Positions 16,930 to 25,779 of a stretch of DNA of 53,482 nt are shown here, one piece after another. Source of the DNA: Caballeronia humi (GTDB lineage: Bacteria > Pseudomonadota > Gammaproteobacteria > Burkholderiales > Burkholderiaceae); the NCBI RefSeq assembly GCF_001544475.1, contig NZ_FCNW02000044.1, positions 1 through 53,482 on the forward strand, read 5' to 3'. Position 1 is the stretch's first letter. The number at the start of each line of letters is the position of its first letter. The translations under genes and the position numbers were made by a program. Below the pieces are notes generated by a model. The model did no database searches. It was given only the letters and a program-made list of their open reading frames with translations, and had not been told where the DNA came from.

Positions 16930-17600
16930 GTTCCGGTGATGCGACGTTCCTCGGTGACGCGAAGACGCAGGCCGCGCAACTGGGCGGGTCAAACAAACTG
17001 AAGCAGGAGCGCAACCGCGCGTATCTGTTTATCGGTCTGTTGCTGATCTGTTTGGCGAGCCTCGCCGGTGCCGTGACGGTGCTTGCGAATATCCATACGG
17101 TGATCCCCGTGGTATCCGTCATCGATGCGAACGGGCACGTCGTCAAACAGCAGGTTGTCGACAAAGAGATCCTCACCGGGCAGGAGAGTTTCGTCCAAAG
17201 TCAGGTGTACGACTTCATCATGTACTGCAACACGTTCGACCCTGACTGGCGGCAGCGCTTTGCTGATCTCTGCCGGCTGCACTCGACGCAAACGATCGCC
17301 GCTCAGTACGACGCGGAAACCAGCGCGGACAACCCGAACAATCCGTACTACCAGATCGGGCAGGGCGGCCGACGGTATCCGAAGGTCACTGGCATCACGT
17401 CGCTGGGCAAAGACGCTTATCAGGTCTCGTTTCAGTCGATCACCGAGAAGCCGGGCAGCGCACCAAAGATCGACTACTACACGGCTTTGGTTCGCTACAC
17501 CTTCACGTTCAAACCGCTCGCGCTGGGCGACCGTTGGGAAAACGCGCTGGGCTTCGCGGCGACCGCCTATCGAAAAGATCAAGAGCTGAGCCGCCAGTGA
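16926..17600 (+). CDS. virB8: VirB8-like assembly factor
   Basis: 224 aa. Short cytoplasmic N-terminus, one transmembrane segment (AYLFIGLLLICLASLAGAVTV at about 35-55) and a periplasmic NTF2-like domain with VIPVVSVIDANGHVV, VYDFIMYCNTFDPDWRQRFA, ITSLGKDAYQVSFQSITEKP and TALVRYTFTF, as in VirB8. It nucleates the inner-membrane complex. ATGA overlap with virB6. A 112-bp gap follows that contains an imperfect inverted repeat (cggtac ... gtaccg near 17629-17656). Confidence 0.92.
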   Translation: MSSGDATFLGDAKTQAAQLGGSNKLKQERNRAYLFIGLLLICLASLAGAVTVLANIHTVIPVVSVIDANGHVVKQQVVDKEILTGQESFVQSQVYDFIMYCNTFDPDWRQRFADLCRLHSTQTIAAQYDAETSADNPNNPYYQIGQGGRRYPKVTGITSLGKDAYQVSFQSITEKPGSAPKIDYYTALVRYTFTFKPLALGDRWENALGFAATAYRKDQELSRQ

Positions 17601-17712
17601 TCCGCGCGGTAACGACTCCGTACTCGGCTCGGTACCTCATCACTCAGCTCAGTACCGGGTTCGATAAGCCGCCCCGTAACGCCCGTTTCGATTCGCAGAA
17701 GGGAGATGCACC

Positions 17713-18534
17713 ATGCGACCCACCGTACTTCCTCTCGCTATCGTCCTGTCAGCCCTGTCAGCCCTCTCGGCCATTTTGACGGGCGGATCGATCTCACTCG
17801 TGTCGATGCCGGCGAGCGCGGCGAAGTTGCCGCGCCCGCTCGTCACCGATGACCGGGTCAAACAAGTGGCCTTTGACCCGAATCAGGTCTATGAAATCGT
17901 CGGAACGTATGGATACCAGACCTCGATCGAGTTTAGCAACGACGAAACGGTCAAAGTAGTCACGGTGGGCGATTCGATTGCGTGGCAGACGGTCCCCTAC
18001 CAGAACCGGCTTTTTCTGAAGCCGGTCGAGCCGAACGCGGCCACCAATCTCACGGTAATCACCGACAAGCGCACCTACTATTTCAAGCTCAACAGTGGCA
18101 AAAGCCGCGCCTCGATGACGTTCCTGGTCCGCTTCGTCTATCCGAACGCGAACATGAACGGGGTCGTCAGCGCGCCCGCCTCCCGCCGGGCGAGCACTGG
18201 GATCGATCCGGCACGGCTCAATCTCGACTACGGCACCTCGGGTAACAAGGCGGCGATTCCGCTCGCCCGCGCGTTCGACGACGGCCAGTTCACCTACTTC
18301 CAGTTCGCTCCGGACGCGGAGATCCCTTCTGTCTACACGGTCGGATCCGACGGCACCGAGTCGATCGTCAATACACGGCGCGAGGGGCCGTATCTGGTGG
18401 TCGAACGCACGGCGAGCCTCTTCACGCTACGCAACGGCAATTCGCACCTGTGCGTGCAGAACAACGCGAATCCGTATAAGCGCACCGCGGCGGCGCCGAC
18501 GGAGATGGCGGCGGTTGCGGTTGGAGGCGGCTGA
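17713..18534 (+). CDS. virB9: VirB9-like outer-membrane core protein
   Basis: 273 aa; ATG at 17713 with GGGAGA upstream. N-terminal signal peptide (PLAIVLSALSALSAILTGGS, cleavage near ASA). The N-domain has VKQVAFDPNQVYEIVGTYGY, QTSIEFSNDETVKVVTVGD and FLKPVEPNAATNLTVITDKR. The C-domain has LNLDYGTSGNKAAIPLARAF, DDGQFTYFQFAPDAEIPSVY and PYLVVERTASLFTLRNGN, as in VirB9/CagX. It forms the outer-membrane core complex with VirB7 and VirB10. It overlaps virB10 by one base (TGATG). Confidence 0.95.
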   Translation: MRPTVLPLAIVLSALSALSAILTGGSISLVSMPASAAKLPRPLVTDDRVKQVAFDPNQVYEIVGTYGYQTSIEFSNDETVKVVTVGDSIAWQTVPYQNRLFLKPVEPNAATNLTVITDKRTYYFKLNSGKSRASMTFLVRFVYPNANMNGVVSAPASRRASTGIDPARLNLDYGTSGNKAAIPLARAFDDGQFTYFQFAPDAEIPSVYTVGSDGTESIVNTRREGPYLVVERTASLFTLRNGNSHLCVQNNANPYKRTAAAPTEMAAVAVGGG

Positions 18535-19787
18535 TGAGCGCTCCAACCAACCTGCCGGAGGATGACCGCGAGGCGGCGGTTCGCGAATGGGAAAAACAGA
18601 CCCACGCCTCATTGGTCGTGGGCAACCGGAAAAAAAGCATCAGCGGCGTCGCGATGGTTGCGCTCGCAGTCGCCGCGCTCGCCGCGATCTGGTACTGGAA
18701 GCAGGGTGGCAGCGAGGTGGCCAGACCTGCCGCCGGTGCCGAGCTGGACATTCCGGAACGTAAGCCCGTTCCCAAGCTCAAGGCGCGCGAGCCGGCCATC
18801 ATGCCGGCGGCAACATCTGCGCCGAGCGCGACGCCGGCGAGCGCTACGCAGGCCGATGATCCGATGAAGGTTCAGCGCGAGCAAATGGAGATGCAGCGTC
18901 GGGAGCAAGAGCGGCGCCTCCTTGAAGCGCGCATGAAGTCCGCCATCATGGCGCCGAACACCGGCAACCAGGCGCCGACCTCCGCGCTGCCAAATGCTGG
19001 CGCTGGTGGCGGGGGTACGGGTAATAGTGGAAGTGGAGTCGAGCAGGGGCAGCCGAGTGCAGGCATGTTGGGCGCCGGCAGCGGCGAGCGCGGCGCACAG
19101 GACCCGAACACGCGCTTCGCCCGAGCGCTGTCGGGCAACGGCGTCGCAGTCAGCCAGGCCAATCAGATTGAGAATCTGCCGTACAAGGTTTTGCAAGGCA
19201 AAACGATCGAGGCCGTGCTCGAGCCGCGGGCGATCTCCGATTTGCCGGGCATGGTGTGCGCAACCATTCAACGCGACGTGTACGGCGCGCAAGACCGGAT
19301 CAAGCTGATTCCGTGGGGCTCGCGCGTGTGCGGTACCTACAACGCGGAGGTCCGCAAAGGCCAGGATCGGCTGTTTGTGATCTGGAATACGGTGCGCCGG
19401 CCCGATGGCGTGCAAGTGGCCCTCGACAGCGCCGGCGGCGATCAGCTCGGCACGGCAGGCATGGGCGGCATGGTGGACAGCCACTTTGCCGGAATTTTCG
19501 GTATGTCCGCGCTGTTGTCGATCATCGGCGCCGGCGCCTCCAATGTCGGCGTCGGCTCAGGCGATCAGTACAACTCGGCCGCTTACTACCGGCAGTCGGT
19601 ACAGCAGGCCGCCGCGCAGACGTCCCAACAAGTGCTGGCGCCGTACGCCAACATCCCGCCGACGATCACCGTAGCAGCCGGCTCGCGGATTCGCATCTAT
19701 GTGAACAAAGACCTTGATTTCACTCCGATCTATTCGGATGAAATGGAGGCGTCCAGACGCGCCGATGGCGTGACGTTCATCCAGTGA
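18534..19787 (+). CDS. virB10: VirB10-like TonB-type core protein
   Basis: 417 aa. Cytoplasmic N-terminus, one membrane anchor (SGVAMVALAVAALAAIWYWK), a proline- and then glutamine/arginine-rich periplasmic linker (MKVQREQMEMQRREQERRLL), a low-complexity glycine-rich piece, and the conserved C-terminal domain (AVLEPRAISDLPGMVCATIQ, VYGAQDRIKLIPWGSRVCGT, VQVALDSAGGDQLGTAGMGG, AAGSRIRIYVNKDLDFTPIY). It spans the envelope and senses ATP energy from VirB11 and VirD4. A short gap (15 bp) separates it from virB11. Confidence 0.96.
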   Translation: MSAPTNLPEDDREAAVREWEKQTHASLVVGNRKKSISGVAMVALAVAALAAIWYWKQGGSEVARPAAGAELDIPERKPVPKLKAREPAIMPAATSAPSATPASATQADDPMKVQREQMEMQRREQERRLLEARMKSAIMAPNTGNQAPTSALPNAGAGGGGTGNSGSGVEQGQPSAGMLGAGSGERGAQDPNTRFARALSGNGVAVSQANQIENLPYKVLQGKTIEAVLEPRAISDLPGMVCATIQRDVYGAQDRIKLIPWGSRVCGTYNAEVRKGQDRLFVIWNTVRRPDGVQVALDSAGGDQLGTAGMGGMVDSHFAGIFGMSALLSIIGAGASNVGVGSGDQYNSAAYYRQSVQQAAAQTSQQVLAPYANIPPTITVAAGSRIRIYVNKDLDFTPIYSDEMEASRRADGVTFIQ

Positions 19788-19802
19788 GGGCAGGGCACAC
19801 CG

Positions 19803-20825
19803 ATGTCGGAAATCGCCTCGTTTCGCGCCAAGCTGTCGCTGCTGACCTCGTATCTCGATGATCCGACGATCACCGAGATTGCCGTCAACCGCCCGGGTGA
19901 GGTGTGGTTAGGCCGACAGGGTCAGCGTTACATGCAGCCGGTCGACGTCCCGGACTTGAATCAACGGCTGCTGGACTCGCTCGCCGAGGTCACGGCCGCC
20001 TACAGCAATCAGGAAAGTGACCGGGAACGGCCGCTGTTGTCGGCGACGATTCCGATAAATCTGGCGGAAGGGGTCGCCGACACCGAACGCGGCGGCTACC
20101 GGGTTCAGGTCGTGCGCCCGCCTGCGGTCGAAGAAAAGACCCTCGCCCTGTGTATCCGAAAACCCACCCTGCTCGATATCGGCCTCGCGGAATACACCGC
20201 GCAGGGCGCATTCAACACGGTGAATCAACCCGCGGACGACGAGCACTATTCGGATGAGCGGCTGGCGGAACTCCACGCAAGCGGGCAATGGGAGGAATTT
20301 CTCCGCGGCGCGGTGCGCGCCCATAAGAACATTGTGATTTCGGCTGGCACGAATGCGGGTAAGACCACCTTACTGAACGCGCTGCTCAAAGAGATTCCTG
20401 AGTATGAGCGGGTGGTCACGATTGAGGATTCGCGCGAGATCCGTCCGCCGCAGCCCAACTGCCTGCACCTACTGTACTCGCGCGGCGGTCAGGGCGTGGC
20501 GAAGGTCACCGCGGTGGATCTGCTCGAAGCGTCATTACGCTTGACGCCCGACCGCGCCATCATGGGCGAGTTGCGCGGCGCCGAAGCCTATTCGTACCTT
20601 GAACTGCTCAACTCCGGGCACACCGGTTCGATCACCACCATTCACGCCGATAGCCCGACGCTGATGTACGACCGTCTGTCGCAGATGGTGATGCGCTTCG
20701 GTGCGTCGATGGGCAAAAGTCAGATTATCGATTACGCGAAGTCGCTGATTCAGGTGGTCATCCAGTTTAAACGCGCAGCTGACGGGCGCCGCTATGTGTC
20801 GGAGATTCGATATGAAGGCGCCTGA
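19803..20825 (+). CDS. virB11: VirB11 traffic ATPase
   Basis: 340 aa, normal length. N-terminal domain (ITEIAVNRPGEVWLGRQGQR), then the RecA-like C-terminal domain with Walker A at about residue 180 (SAGTNAGKTTLLNALL), the Asp box ERVVTIEDSREIR, Walker B-like AIMGELRGAEAYSYLELL, and the His box TGHTGS-type element GHTGSITTIHADSP. It is a hexameric cytoplasmic ATPase that switches the machine between pilus assembly and DNA transfer. Its stop lies inside the next gene (14-bp overlap). Confidence 0.96.
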   Translation: MSEIASFRAKLSLLTSYLDDPTITEIAVNRPGEVWLGRQGQRYMQPVDVPDLNQRLLDSLAEVTAAYSNQESDRERPLLSATIPINLAEGVADTERGGYRVQVVRPPAVEEKTLALCIRKPTLLDIGLAEYTAQGAFNTVNQPADDEHYSDERLAELHASGQWEEFLRGAVRAHKNIVISAGTNAGKTTLLNALLKEIPEYERVVTIEDSREIRPPQPNCLHLLYSRGGQGVAKVTAVDLLEASLRLTPDRAIMGELRGAEAYSYLELLNSGHTGSITTIHADSPTLMYDRLSQMVMRFGASMGKSQIIDYAKSLIQVVIQFKRAADGRRYVSEIRYEGA

Positions 20826-21747
20826 CGCGATGACGGTCGTGCTCGGTGTGATGACTGCTATGTCGAATGCGCACGCGCAAATGCCGACACAATCACCAAC
20901 GCAAACACCAACACGGGAGGTGCCGCAGCGATTCGAGCAACTGGCCGCTGAATGTGCGCCAGACGTCCATCCGATGACGCTTAAGGGCGTGGTGAGGACT
21001 GAGTCGTCGGGTAATCCGTACGCGATCGGTGTCGTCGGTGGCCGGCTTGCGCGTCAGCCGCGCAACCGGGAAGAAGCGCTGGCCACAGCCCGCGACCTGG
21101 AACGCCAAGGCTTCAACTTTTCGGTTGGCCTCGGCCAGGTAAATCGCTACAACCTCGCGAAGTATGGCGAGACCTATGAAACGGGGTTCGAGCCGTGTCG
21201 AAACCTGAAGGCCGGTAGCGCGATCCTGAAAGCATGCTTTGAGCGCGCCCACACGCAGATCGGCGACGAGCAGCAAGCGTTACGGGCCGCGTTCAGCTGC
21301 TACTACTCGGGCAACTTCACGCGGGGTTTTCGAGCAGAACGCGCCGGCCAGCCGAGCTACGTGCAAAAGGTAGTGGCCAATGCGACGGACACAGCGCAGC
21401 CAATCCCGGTTGTGCCGGCCGTTAAGCTCGAAAGCGCCGACGACGCGGCGTCTGTTAGGCGGGCCGGCGGGCCTTCGATGCCGGCGAACTCGACCCGGCT
21501 CACGACACCGGCGTGGGTGATCTTTGCTGACGCTTCGCAGCAGGATCAGCCTGCAGCGATGCAGCCTGAATTGACCAAAGAGCCAGTCGACACTGCCGTC
21601 GTCAAAGTTCGGTTCAAGACGCCGGCGGGTGCCGCTGCTCGTGCAGGGCAAAGCACGACACTCCGTGGAGCAGACGAGGGGCGCAGGCAGCGCTCGACGC
21701 CGAACAGCATCCAGCAGGATGCGCCTTTCGTGCAGTTCGTAGACTGA
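20812..21747 (+). CDS. virB1: VirB1-like lytic transglycosylase
   Basis: 311 aa from the ATG at 20812 inside virB11. A weak signal sequence (MTVVLGVMTAMSNAHA) leads to a T/Q/P-rich spacer. The SLT domain follows with FEQLAAECAPDVHPMTLKGV, the catalytic-glutamate segment VRTESSGNPYAIGVVGG at about residue 62, and FSVGLGQVNRYNLAKYG and CYYSGNF further on. It cuts peptidoglycan locally so that the T4SS can be inserted. The last 120 residues are a low-complexity tail (PAAMQPELTKEPVDTAVVKV); the C-terminal part of Agrobacterium VirB1 is separately processed, but nothing here shows that. Placement after virB11 rather than at the head of the operon is unusual but known in some plasmids. Confidence 0.9.
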   Translation: MKAPDAMTVVLGVMTAMSNAHAQMPTQSPTQTPTREVPQRFEQLAAECAPDVHPMTLKGVVRTESSGNPYAIGVVGGRLARQPRNREEALATARDLERQGFNFSVGLGQVNRYNLAKYGETYETGFEPCRNLKAGSAILKACFERAHTQIGDEQQALRAAFSCYYSGNFTRGFRAERAGQPSYVQKVVANATDTAQPIPVVPAVKLESADDAASVRRAGGPSMPANSTRLTTPAWVIFADASQQDQPAAMQPELTKEPVDTAVVKVRFKTPAGAAARAGQSTTLRGADEGRRQRSTPNSIQQDAPFVQFVD

Positions 21748-21789
21748 CAATTTCTCACACGCGGGAAAGCGATTTCAGGAGAAGAGGCC

Positions 21790-22374
21790 ATGATGAAACT
21801 CCTTGTCGTACTCTCCATCACAGCCGCTGGCACATGCGCCCACGCGTCGGACTATGGATGCAAGGTGCTGCTGTGCCTTGCCAATCCCGCATCGAACGGC
21901 GGCCCAAAAGGGATGACGCAATGCGAACAGCCGATCAATCAGCTTTACCACGATCTGAGCAAAGGGCGGCCATTCCCGAGCTGTGACCTGTCAGACGGAA
22001 ATGACGGTTCCAGCTACGCCCGCCAAGTCTACGATCAATACGACCCCTGTCCAACTCCCCTGCACGCGGTGCTGCGTGGTTCCTATGTGACCGAAGGACG
22101 GCGAAAAACAAATAGTGCGACGGGGTATGGGTGGGGCGGTGACGGGTCGTTTGTGCTGACCAAACCACTGCAGGTATCGGAGCAAGGAGAATACGACAAT
22201 AGCCCGGGCGCGCGGGCCTGCGTTGGGAAGTTGATCGGCTCGTACACCGCCGGTAGCTTCGACAATCCGTACACTGTGAACGTGTTTGATACGGTGATTT
22301 GGCAGCCGGCGCAAACCCCTCGGGCCATCGACGTTTTTATCGACCACACGTGGCAACAACGCGTGCGCTGGTAG
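21790..22374 (+). CDS. Exported T4SS-associated cysteine-rich protein
   Basis: 194 aa with a signal peptide (MMKLLVVLSITAAGTCAHA) and a GGAGAAG ribosome site. The mature N-terminus is cysteine-rich (SDYGCKVLLCLANPASNGGP, QCEQPINQLYHDLSKGRPFP, SCDL, DPCPTP). I recall similar proteins (YGCKVLLCLANP ... C.P.I..L ... FP.C) next to T4SS genes of several plasmids, without a firm functional name. A periplasmic role in mating-pair formation is therefore inferred from the neighbourhood. It is the last gene of the operon; 42 bp separates it from virB1. No clear terminator follows. Confidence 0.75.
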   Translation: MMKLLVVLSITAAGTCAHASDYGCKVLLCLANPASNGGPKGMTQCEQPINQLYHDLSKGRPFPSCDLSDGNDGSSYARQVYDQYDPCPTPLHAVLRGSYVTEGRRKTNSATGYGWGGDGSFVLTKPLQVSEQGEYDNSPGARACVGKLIGSYTAGSFDNPYTVNVFDTVIWQPAQTPRAIDVFIDHTWQQRVRW

Positions 22375-22462
22375 ACGGGTGGTAGAAGTATTGATTCATC
22401 TGCATCGCTGGGTCGGTCACGCGCTTGGGGAGCACCAAACCGCGTCGTCACACGGCTTCGCT

Positions 22463-23014
22463 TCAAGAGGTTGAACCCGGCTGAGGCCAGGGCCAACCGC
22501 GCTTTTCGTCGGACGCGCCCCATTCAGTTGAGCTCGCCGCCTCGTTCGGCTTTTCGACCGGCGTTTCTGTCTCGGGCGCAGCCTGGATGTCTTCTGGCGT
22601 GACGTCGGCCTTGATTTCAGGAAGTCCTGTTCCGAACCACTTCACTTTTTCCTGAATTTGCATCGCAAAGGCCTCCCAGCCGCCCGGATCTCCTTCGAAC
22701 AATGCGTGCTGCACGGATGTTGCCAGCGCGTCGTGATTCAACTCCTGCTCGAGCAGTTCCTTTGGCCAGAGCGAATAGGCGCGCGTCGCTCGTTGGGCAA
22801 ACTCGGCCGCACTCATCGTAGGCGCGACTCCACGAAGAAAAGCGAATCGTTGTAAAGACTTCTCATCTTTGGTGAGTTGCGCGACAGATGCGTTGGGGCA
22901 CTGAGTGTTCGCCAAGCAATTCATGGCTTCCAACATGTCCCCAAGATGCAGCAGCAGTTCTCGTCTGTCAAAACGGTCGTCCAAGGCTTCCTCCTGGTTA
23001 CGGTACTGCATCAT
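22463..23014 (-). CDS. Unknown acidic cytoplasmic protein
   Basis: 183 aa, convergent with the T4SS operon. Starts MMQYRNQEEALDDRFDRREL. The first 120 residues look helical (LLLHLGDMLEAMNCLAN, RYSLWPKELL-like segments such as RAYSLWPKELLEQELNHDAL). The last 45 are acidic and proline-rich (PEDIQAAPETETPVEKPNEA) and probably disordered. No signal peptide, membrane segment or known motif. Composition and length support a real gene; function cannot be given. Confidence 0.62.
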   Translation of the reverse strand: MMQYRNQEEALDDRFDRRELLLHLGDMLEAMNCLANTQCPNASVAQLTKDEKSLQRFAFLRGVAPTMSAAEFAQRATRAYSLWPKELLEQELNHDALATSVQHALFEGDPGGWEAFAMQIQEKVKWFGTGLPEIKADVTPEDIQAAPETETPVEKPNEAASSTEWGASDEKRGWPWPQPGSTS

Positions 23015-23353
23015 TCTAGCGCCCGGAGACCTCGAGTCGGCGAACCGTTGCGTGAGCGCATGCGGGCCTCGTTAGTTGATGACTCGAGCACCAAGCAGCG
23101 CCTGGTTGAGCAGACATGAAGCATGTGCTTGCCGTCTACTATGGTCCAGACTTTGGGAATCGGTCTGAAGGGCATTGTGAAGTAACCAACGATTCCGCTG
23201 CGATAAAGGGATGGTGCATGTGCTAAGGACCATCGAAGCCGTGCTTGCTAGCAACCCCCGGTAACACATCACTCCCTCCATAGACTGTTTCGGGCTTCGT
23301 GAATAGCGTGAATGGTGGCATAGTGCGGACGTGACGTCCTTAAGGAGACCGTT

Positions 23354-24277
23354 ATGCCCACCCTCGAACAAATCCAAGGAAAAATGAAGCGACTTCAAGC
23401 ACAGGCTGAAGGCTTGATTGCAAAACAGTCGAAGACTGTCCTCGCTGACATCCGAAAGCTCATGGACAAGCACGGACTGACGACCGCGGACATCGAGGCG
23501 CACTCCGCGACGAAAAAACGCGTTGGCCGACCGGCAGGTGGAACTTCCGCAAAAGTGGTCAGGGGCAAGGGCGCGATCGCATCGACTGCGTCGAGTTCAA
23601 CGAAGGGTAAGCTGCCACCGAAATACCGCCACCCGAAAACGGGCGCGACGTGGAGCGGCCATGCTCGCCCCCCCGCCTGGATTGCGAAGGTTCGGGACCG
23701 TACGAAATTTCTGATCGACGGTGCTGGCGCTATGGCGGGCGAGGCGGCCGGCGCGAATGGTGTGAGCAAGACGAAAGCGGCGCCCAGGAAGGTTTCGCCC
23801 GCGGCCAGGACCGTCGCAAGCCAAGCACGGGGCAAAGGATCCCTACCACCGAAGTATCGTGATCCGAAAAGCGGCGCGACCTGGAGCGGTCACGCCCGTC
23901 CGCCGGCCTGGATCGCCAATGTCCGGGATCGCACGAAGTTCTTGATCGACGGAGTCGTCGCCGCTGCAGCAAGCGGCGTCGCGGCGAAAAAGCCGACCGC
24001 CAAGAAGGCGACAGTCAAAAAGGTGGGGGCCGCGAAGACCGCAGCGACCGGGACGAAGTCTCTCGTCAAAAAGACGGCGAAAAAAGCGCCGGTTGCGTCG
24101 GTGAAACGCGTAGCCGCCAAGAAAGCCGCAAAGCCTACCGCTAAGAATGTTGCGAAAAGCAAAGCAGTAAGCCGTAAGTCGGTCGCCGCGAAAAAAGCGG
24201 TTACGCCACCTGATGCGCCGGTCGCTCTTGCGTCGACGGCCGCACCCGAGACCGGGAGCGTACCGGCAACGGCGTAG
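23354..24277 (+). CDS. H-NS-family protein with two DNA-binding domains and a histone-H1-like tail
   Basis: 307 aa, about three times the length of a standard H-NS. Residues 1-50 are the coiled-coil oligomerisation region (LEQIQGKMKRLQAQAEGLIA). Residues 55-62 (KRVGRPAG) form an AT-hook-like stretch. Two nearly identical Burkholderia-type H-NS DNA-binding domains follow at about 87-122 and 164-199; both contain PK[TS]GATWSGHARPPAWI and end RDRTKFLIDG. Residues 200-307 are lysine/alanine-rich (KKPTAKKATVKKVG, KKTAKKAPVASVKRVAAKKA), like bacterial histone-H1-type tails. H-NS proteins silence A+T-rich DNA and reduce plasmid fitness cost. The doubled head could bridge more DNA or bind longer sites; that part is inference. 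It is followed by a terminator and a convergent HU gene. Confidence 0.93.
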   Translation: MPTLEQIQGKMKRLQAQAEGLIAKQSKTVLADIRKLMDKHGLTTADIEAHSATKKRVGRPAGGTSAKVVRGKGAIASTASSSTKGKLPPKYRHPKTGATWSGHARPPAWIAKVRDRTKFLIDGAGAMAGEAAGANGVSKTKAAPRKVSPAARTVASQARGKGSLPPKYRDPKSGATWSGHARPPAWIANVRDRTKFLIDGVVAAAASGVAAKKPTAKKATVKKVGAAKTAATGTKSLVKKTAKKAPVASVKRVAAKKAAKPTAKNVAKSKAVSRKSVAAKKAVTPPDAPVALASTAAPETGSVPATA

Positions 24278-24319
24278 CGGGATGGCATCGGCGCACCTTG
24301 CGCGTCGGCTTGATAAAAG

Positions 24320-24352
24320 AACGCCCCTCGGACGATCGTCTTGAGGGGCGTT
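24320..24352. terminator. Bidirectional terminator between the H-NS and HU genes
   Basis: A perfect 10-bp stem (aacgcccctc at 24320-24329 with gaggggcgtt at 24343-24352) has T runs on both outer sides (ttttg to the right, and tcttttatc read leftward). It serves two convergent genes, ending at 24277 (+) and 24370 (-). Confidence 0.85.
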
Positions 24353-24369
24353 TTGCCTCGGCGCTTGAT

Positions 24370-24819
24370 TTACAGCGCGGCGTCCTTCAGTTTCTTCAGC
24401 GGACGTACTTTCAGGCGCACCGAAGCGGGCTTCGCGGCGAACCACTTGTCTTCGCCGGAGAACGGGTCCTTGCCGAAGCGCTTTTTCTTGGCGGGCACGT
24501 CCTGGGCCACGACCTTCAACAGGCCCGGCAGCGTGAACTCCTTCGCGCCTTTCTTGTGGATTGATGCGAGCACCGTTTCTTCGAGTGCGGCCATCAACGC
24601 CTTCGCGGCTTTCGGTTCAACGCCAGCACGCTCGGCGAGATGTACGGTAAGCGAGGCCTTCGTGAACGAATCCTTGATGGGTTTCAACGGCGCAGCAGCA
24701 GCGACCGCTTTCTTCGTGGCAGATGCGGTGGCCTTCTTCACCAGAGGAGCCTTCTTCGCAACAGGGGTAGTCGCCTTTTTAGGGGCCTTTGCAGCGTTTG
24801 TTGCACTTGCTTTTGCCAT
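24370..24819 (-). CDS. HU/IHF-family protein with a lysine-rich N-terminal extension
   Basis: 149 aa from the ATG at 24819 (GAGGAAT upstream). The first 50 residues are Ala/Lys-rich and H1-like (KAPKKATTPVAKKAPLVKKA). An HU-like fold follows: SFTKASLTVHLAERAGVEPK, MAALEETVLASIHKKGAKEF, TLPGLLKVVAQDVPAKKKRF, then GKDPFSGEDKWFAAKPASVR, where a canonical HU has RNPxTGE. HU-like proteins with such extensions are known in Burkholderiales and probably compact DNA. The intercalating-proline motif is present as KDPFSGE. It faces the H-NS gene and shares its terminator. The similar lysine/alanine tails of the two neighbours are striking. Confidence 0.9.
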   Translation of the reverse strand: MAKASATNAAKAPKKATTPVAKKAPLVKKATASATKKAVAAAAPLKPIKDSFTKASLTVHLAERAGVEPKAAKALMAALEETVLASIHKKGAKEFTLPGLLKVVAQDVPAKKKRFGKDPFSGEDKWFAAKPASVRLKVRPLKKLKDAAL

Positions 24820-25398
24820 GTATTCCTCGTCTTTGACCAAAGGTTGGCCTGAGATTCTTGCCTTTGAATAGTCGCCGACATATGCAAAGGTGCAATTCCT
24901 CGGGCTGGCGATAGCGTATCAATGCAAGCACGAATCTGCAACGGTCTGAGCACCGAAAACAAAGGGTTCGCGGCCAGGACGAGGCGAAAGTGACGACCTG
25001 TGCCGCACTTCAGGGCGTTGAGCCCGCTCAACCCACGGTTAGGGGCGGGTGCAGCAGGCGCTCTGTCGGCCGGGCGTCTTGGCGCGCAAGCACGTGGCCG
25101 CGTTCCAGCTGGTCGATCGAGACTTGCGTAAGCCATGACAAGTCGCGCATCGACATGAGCGCCAGGGCGTGCGTTGAATGCGTCGAGCGTCTGCTTCATT
25201 GCAGTCACGCACGTCACGCATTTTCCTTCTTAACGGCACGCTTTGCCCAGAGGGATGTCACGCCGGCTGCCTTTATCGAAAGGCGACCGGCGCGCCGGAT
25301 TTGGAGTGCTATGCCCCTCGCTGGCCGAGGGTTCAAGTAGTTGAGCCTCTCCGTGCACCCTGTACCATCTACTTTTCGACTAACTCCGTGGAGCCACA
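24820..25398. other. About 580 bp of non-coding sequence between HU and DUF2934 genes
   Basis: It holds the promoters for the HU-like gene (left end) and the DUF2934 gene (right end). Overlapping frames up to about 159 codons occur but show no domains and run through one another. I found no repeats or RNA genes here. Confidence 0.4.
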
Positions 25399-25779
25399 AT
25401 GCCCCTTGAAACACCGGAAGAGCACATTCAATTGCACGCGTACCGGCTGTGGGAAGCCGACGGCCGTCCGCACGGCCGCGACGAATATTACTGGCATCAA
25501 GCGTGCGCTCAGCTGCAAACGGACGTTGCTCCGCCGAGCGGCCTTTCATCGGACGAAGGTACAAAGCCAACGGATCGGAAGGTCACGACGAAAAAGACGG
25601 CCACTACGAGCAATGCTGAAAAGGCTTCGAAGCCTAAGAACAAGAATGTTTCCGTCGCCTCCGGTGCTGAGCGGACATCCAAAACCAAAGGAAAAGTTTC
25701 AGGAAAAACAGGTGCCGATATTCCAGACACGAAAGAGGCCGTGCCGAAATCAGCGAAGAAGAGCACCCAGAAGAGCTGA
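25399..25779 (+). CDS. DUF2934 protein with a lysine/threonine-rich tail
   Basis: 126 aa. The N-terminal 40 residues match DUF2934: EEHIQLHAYRLWEADGRPHG then RDEYYWHQA. The remainder is low-complexity and basic (TKKTATTSNAEKASKPKNKN, SKTKGKVSGKTG), rich in Lys, Ser and Thr, and probably disordered. DUF2934 has no known function; such genes are common in plant-associated proteobacteria. The basic tail and the place next to two nucleoid-protein genes make a nucleic-acid-associated role possible, but this is only an inference. Confidence 0.88.
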   Translation: MPLETPEEHIQLHAYRLWEADGRPHGRDEYYWHQACAQLQTDVAPPSGLSSDEGTKPTDRKVTTKKTATTSNAEKASKPKNKNVSVASGAERTSKTKGKVSGKTGADIPDTKEAVPKSAKKSTQKS

